From contig NZ_JAJQYA010000012.1 in the NCBI RefSeq assembly GCF_021729155.1, positions 1 to 64,000 of the forward strand: 64,000 bases of DNA, given 5' to 3'. This stretch comes from Membranihabitans marinus. GTDB taxonomy: Bacteria > Bacteroidota > Bacteroidia > Chitinophagales > Saprospiraceae. The notes under the pieces were generated by a model. The model was not told the origin of the DNA and searched no databases. It saw only the letters and a program-made list of their open reading frames with translations. Every line of letters begins with the position of its first letter. Position 1 is the first letter of the stretch. Of this stretch, positions 63,599 through 64,000 are shown piece by piece. The translations under genes and the position numbers were made by a program.

Positions 63599-64000
63599 AT
63601 GTCCAATTACGAACTAGATATTGCGAGAGAATTTGTGCAAAATACCGATCAGAATCTTTTTTTAACTGGAAAGGCAGGGACAGGTAAAACCACCTTTCTC
63701 AAGGAAGTTATTCACAAAATCCGAAAAAAATCTATCGTCGTCGCGCCTACAGGAGTGGCAGCCATCAATGCCGGTGGGACAACCATTCACTCCATGTTTG
63801 GCTTGCCGCTCAAAGCCTTTGTACCAGCCAATGATCCGGTGGATCACAATTTGGCCAATAATCTTTTCTCTCTCAGCAAACACTTTAGGTATCGCAGTGA
63901 AAAAAGAAATTTGTTGCGAGAATTGGAATTGGTAGTCATCGATGAAATATCCATGGTGAGGGCAGATATCTTGGATGCCATTGATTACGCATTGCGTTTT
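63599..64000 (+). CDS. Pif1-like AAA helicase, N-terminal part
   Basis: An open frame starting at the ATG at 63599 and running off the right edge after 134 codons. It encodes an N-terminal ATPase domain with Walker A LTGKAGTGKTTFL at about 20-32, motif Ia VVAPTGVAAINAGGTTIHS at about 46-64 and Walker B VVIDEISMV near 115. The GVAAxNxxGxTIHS stretch is characteristic of Pif1/RecD2-like helicases, which unwind G-quadruplexes and recombination structures. Bacteroidota have a long Pif1-like protein with extra C-terminal domains; the remainder is outside the window. Confidence 0.88.
   Translation, partial: MSNYELDIAREFVQNTDQNLFLTGKAGTGKTTFLKEVIHKIRKKSIVVAPTGVAAINAGGTTIHSMFGLPLKAFVPANDPVDHNLANNLFSLSKHFRYRSEKRNLLRELELVVIDEISMVRADILDAIDYALRF

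Overview
The window looks like chromosome from a Bacteroidota bacterium, most plausibly Saprospiria-like or a related marine or sludge lineage; the family-level guess is inference. The evidence is AT-rich DNA, the conserved ftsX / DUF3098 / uppP / truB gene order, the gliding ABC transporter genes gldA-gldF-gldG, candidate promoters with the Bacteroidota -7 box TAnnTTTG, and many lipoproteins and outer-membrane proteins typical of that phylum.

Region 1-11.8 kb is a defence island. A partial IS256-family element at the left edge has cut off the end of a DUF6994 gene. Next comes a leftward type I restriction-modification operon, in transcription order: frameshifted XRE regulator, hsdR, GxxExxY protein, hsdS, four-helix-bundle protein, a PrrC-type anticodon nuclease, hsdM. 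An HNH-like protein and a divergent WYL regulator follow. The nuclease keeps its ATPase motifs and the Arg/Glu/His triad, so this is a restriction system with a tRNA-cutting back-up.

Region 11.8-33.4 kb is mostly chromosomal. It starts with a short DnaE2-like polymerase whose promoter carries two matching TTGTCG-N7-CGACAA dyads over the -33 and -7 boxes. It continues with a class V aminotransferase, a membrane dipeptidase, leuS, and a rightward run of ftsX, DUF3098, uppP, truB, gldA, gldF, gldG, a DUF4340 protein, a phospholipase C/S1-P1-like protein, a DUF368 (PopT-like) transporter, an SRAP DNA-damage protein and an FG-GAP lipoprotein.

Region 33.4-35.8 kb is about 2.4 kb without convincing genes, packed with repeated multi-hairpin modules whose stems change in a compensatory way between copies. 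It ends in tRNA-Glu, whose terminator and 3' flank are duplicated. Related modules return at 56.5-57.2 kb. Gap (GAPDH) follows the tRNA. Between 37.2 and 39.0 kb, two direct repeats flank a segment with parD, a truncated parE and a membrane protein.

Region 39-56.3 kb holds an outer-membrane protein, a sugar-transfer module (ArnT-like transferase, UPF0104 membrane protein, DPM1/ArnC-like glycosyltransferase), cell-wall genes (serine hydrolase, NlpC/P60 peptidase, murB), an ABC exporter, ferritin, a low-molecular-weight phosphatase, the TrkA-TrkH potassium uptake pair and a sodium symporter with its DUF4212 small subunit. Region 57.3-63.1 kb is a leftward pentose phosphate operon (tkt, gnd, zwf, pgl) ending in a terminator. 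The right edge holds the start of a Pif1-like helicase gene.
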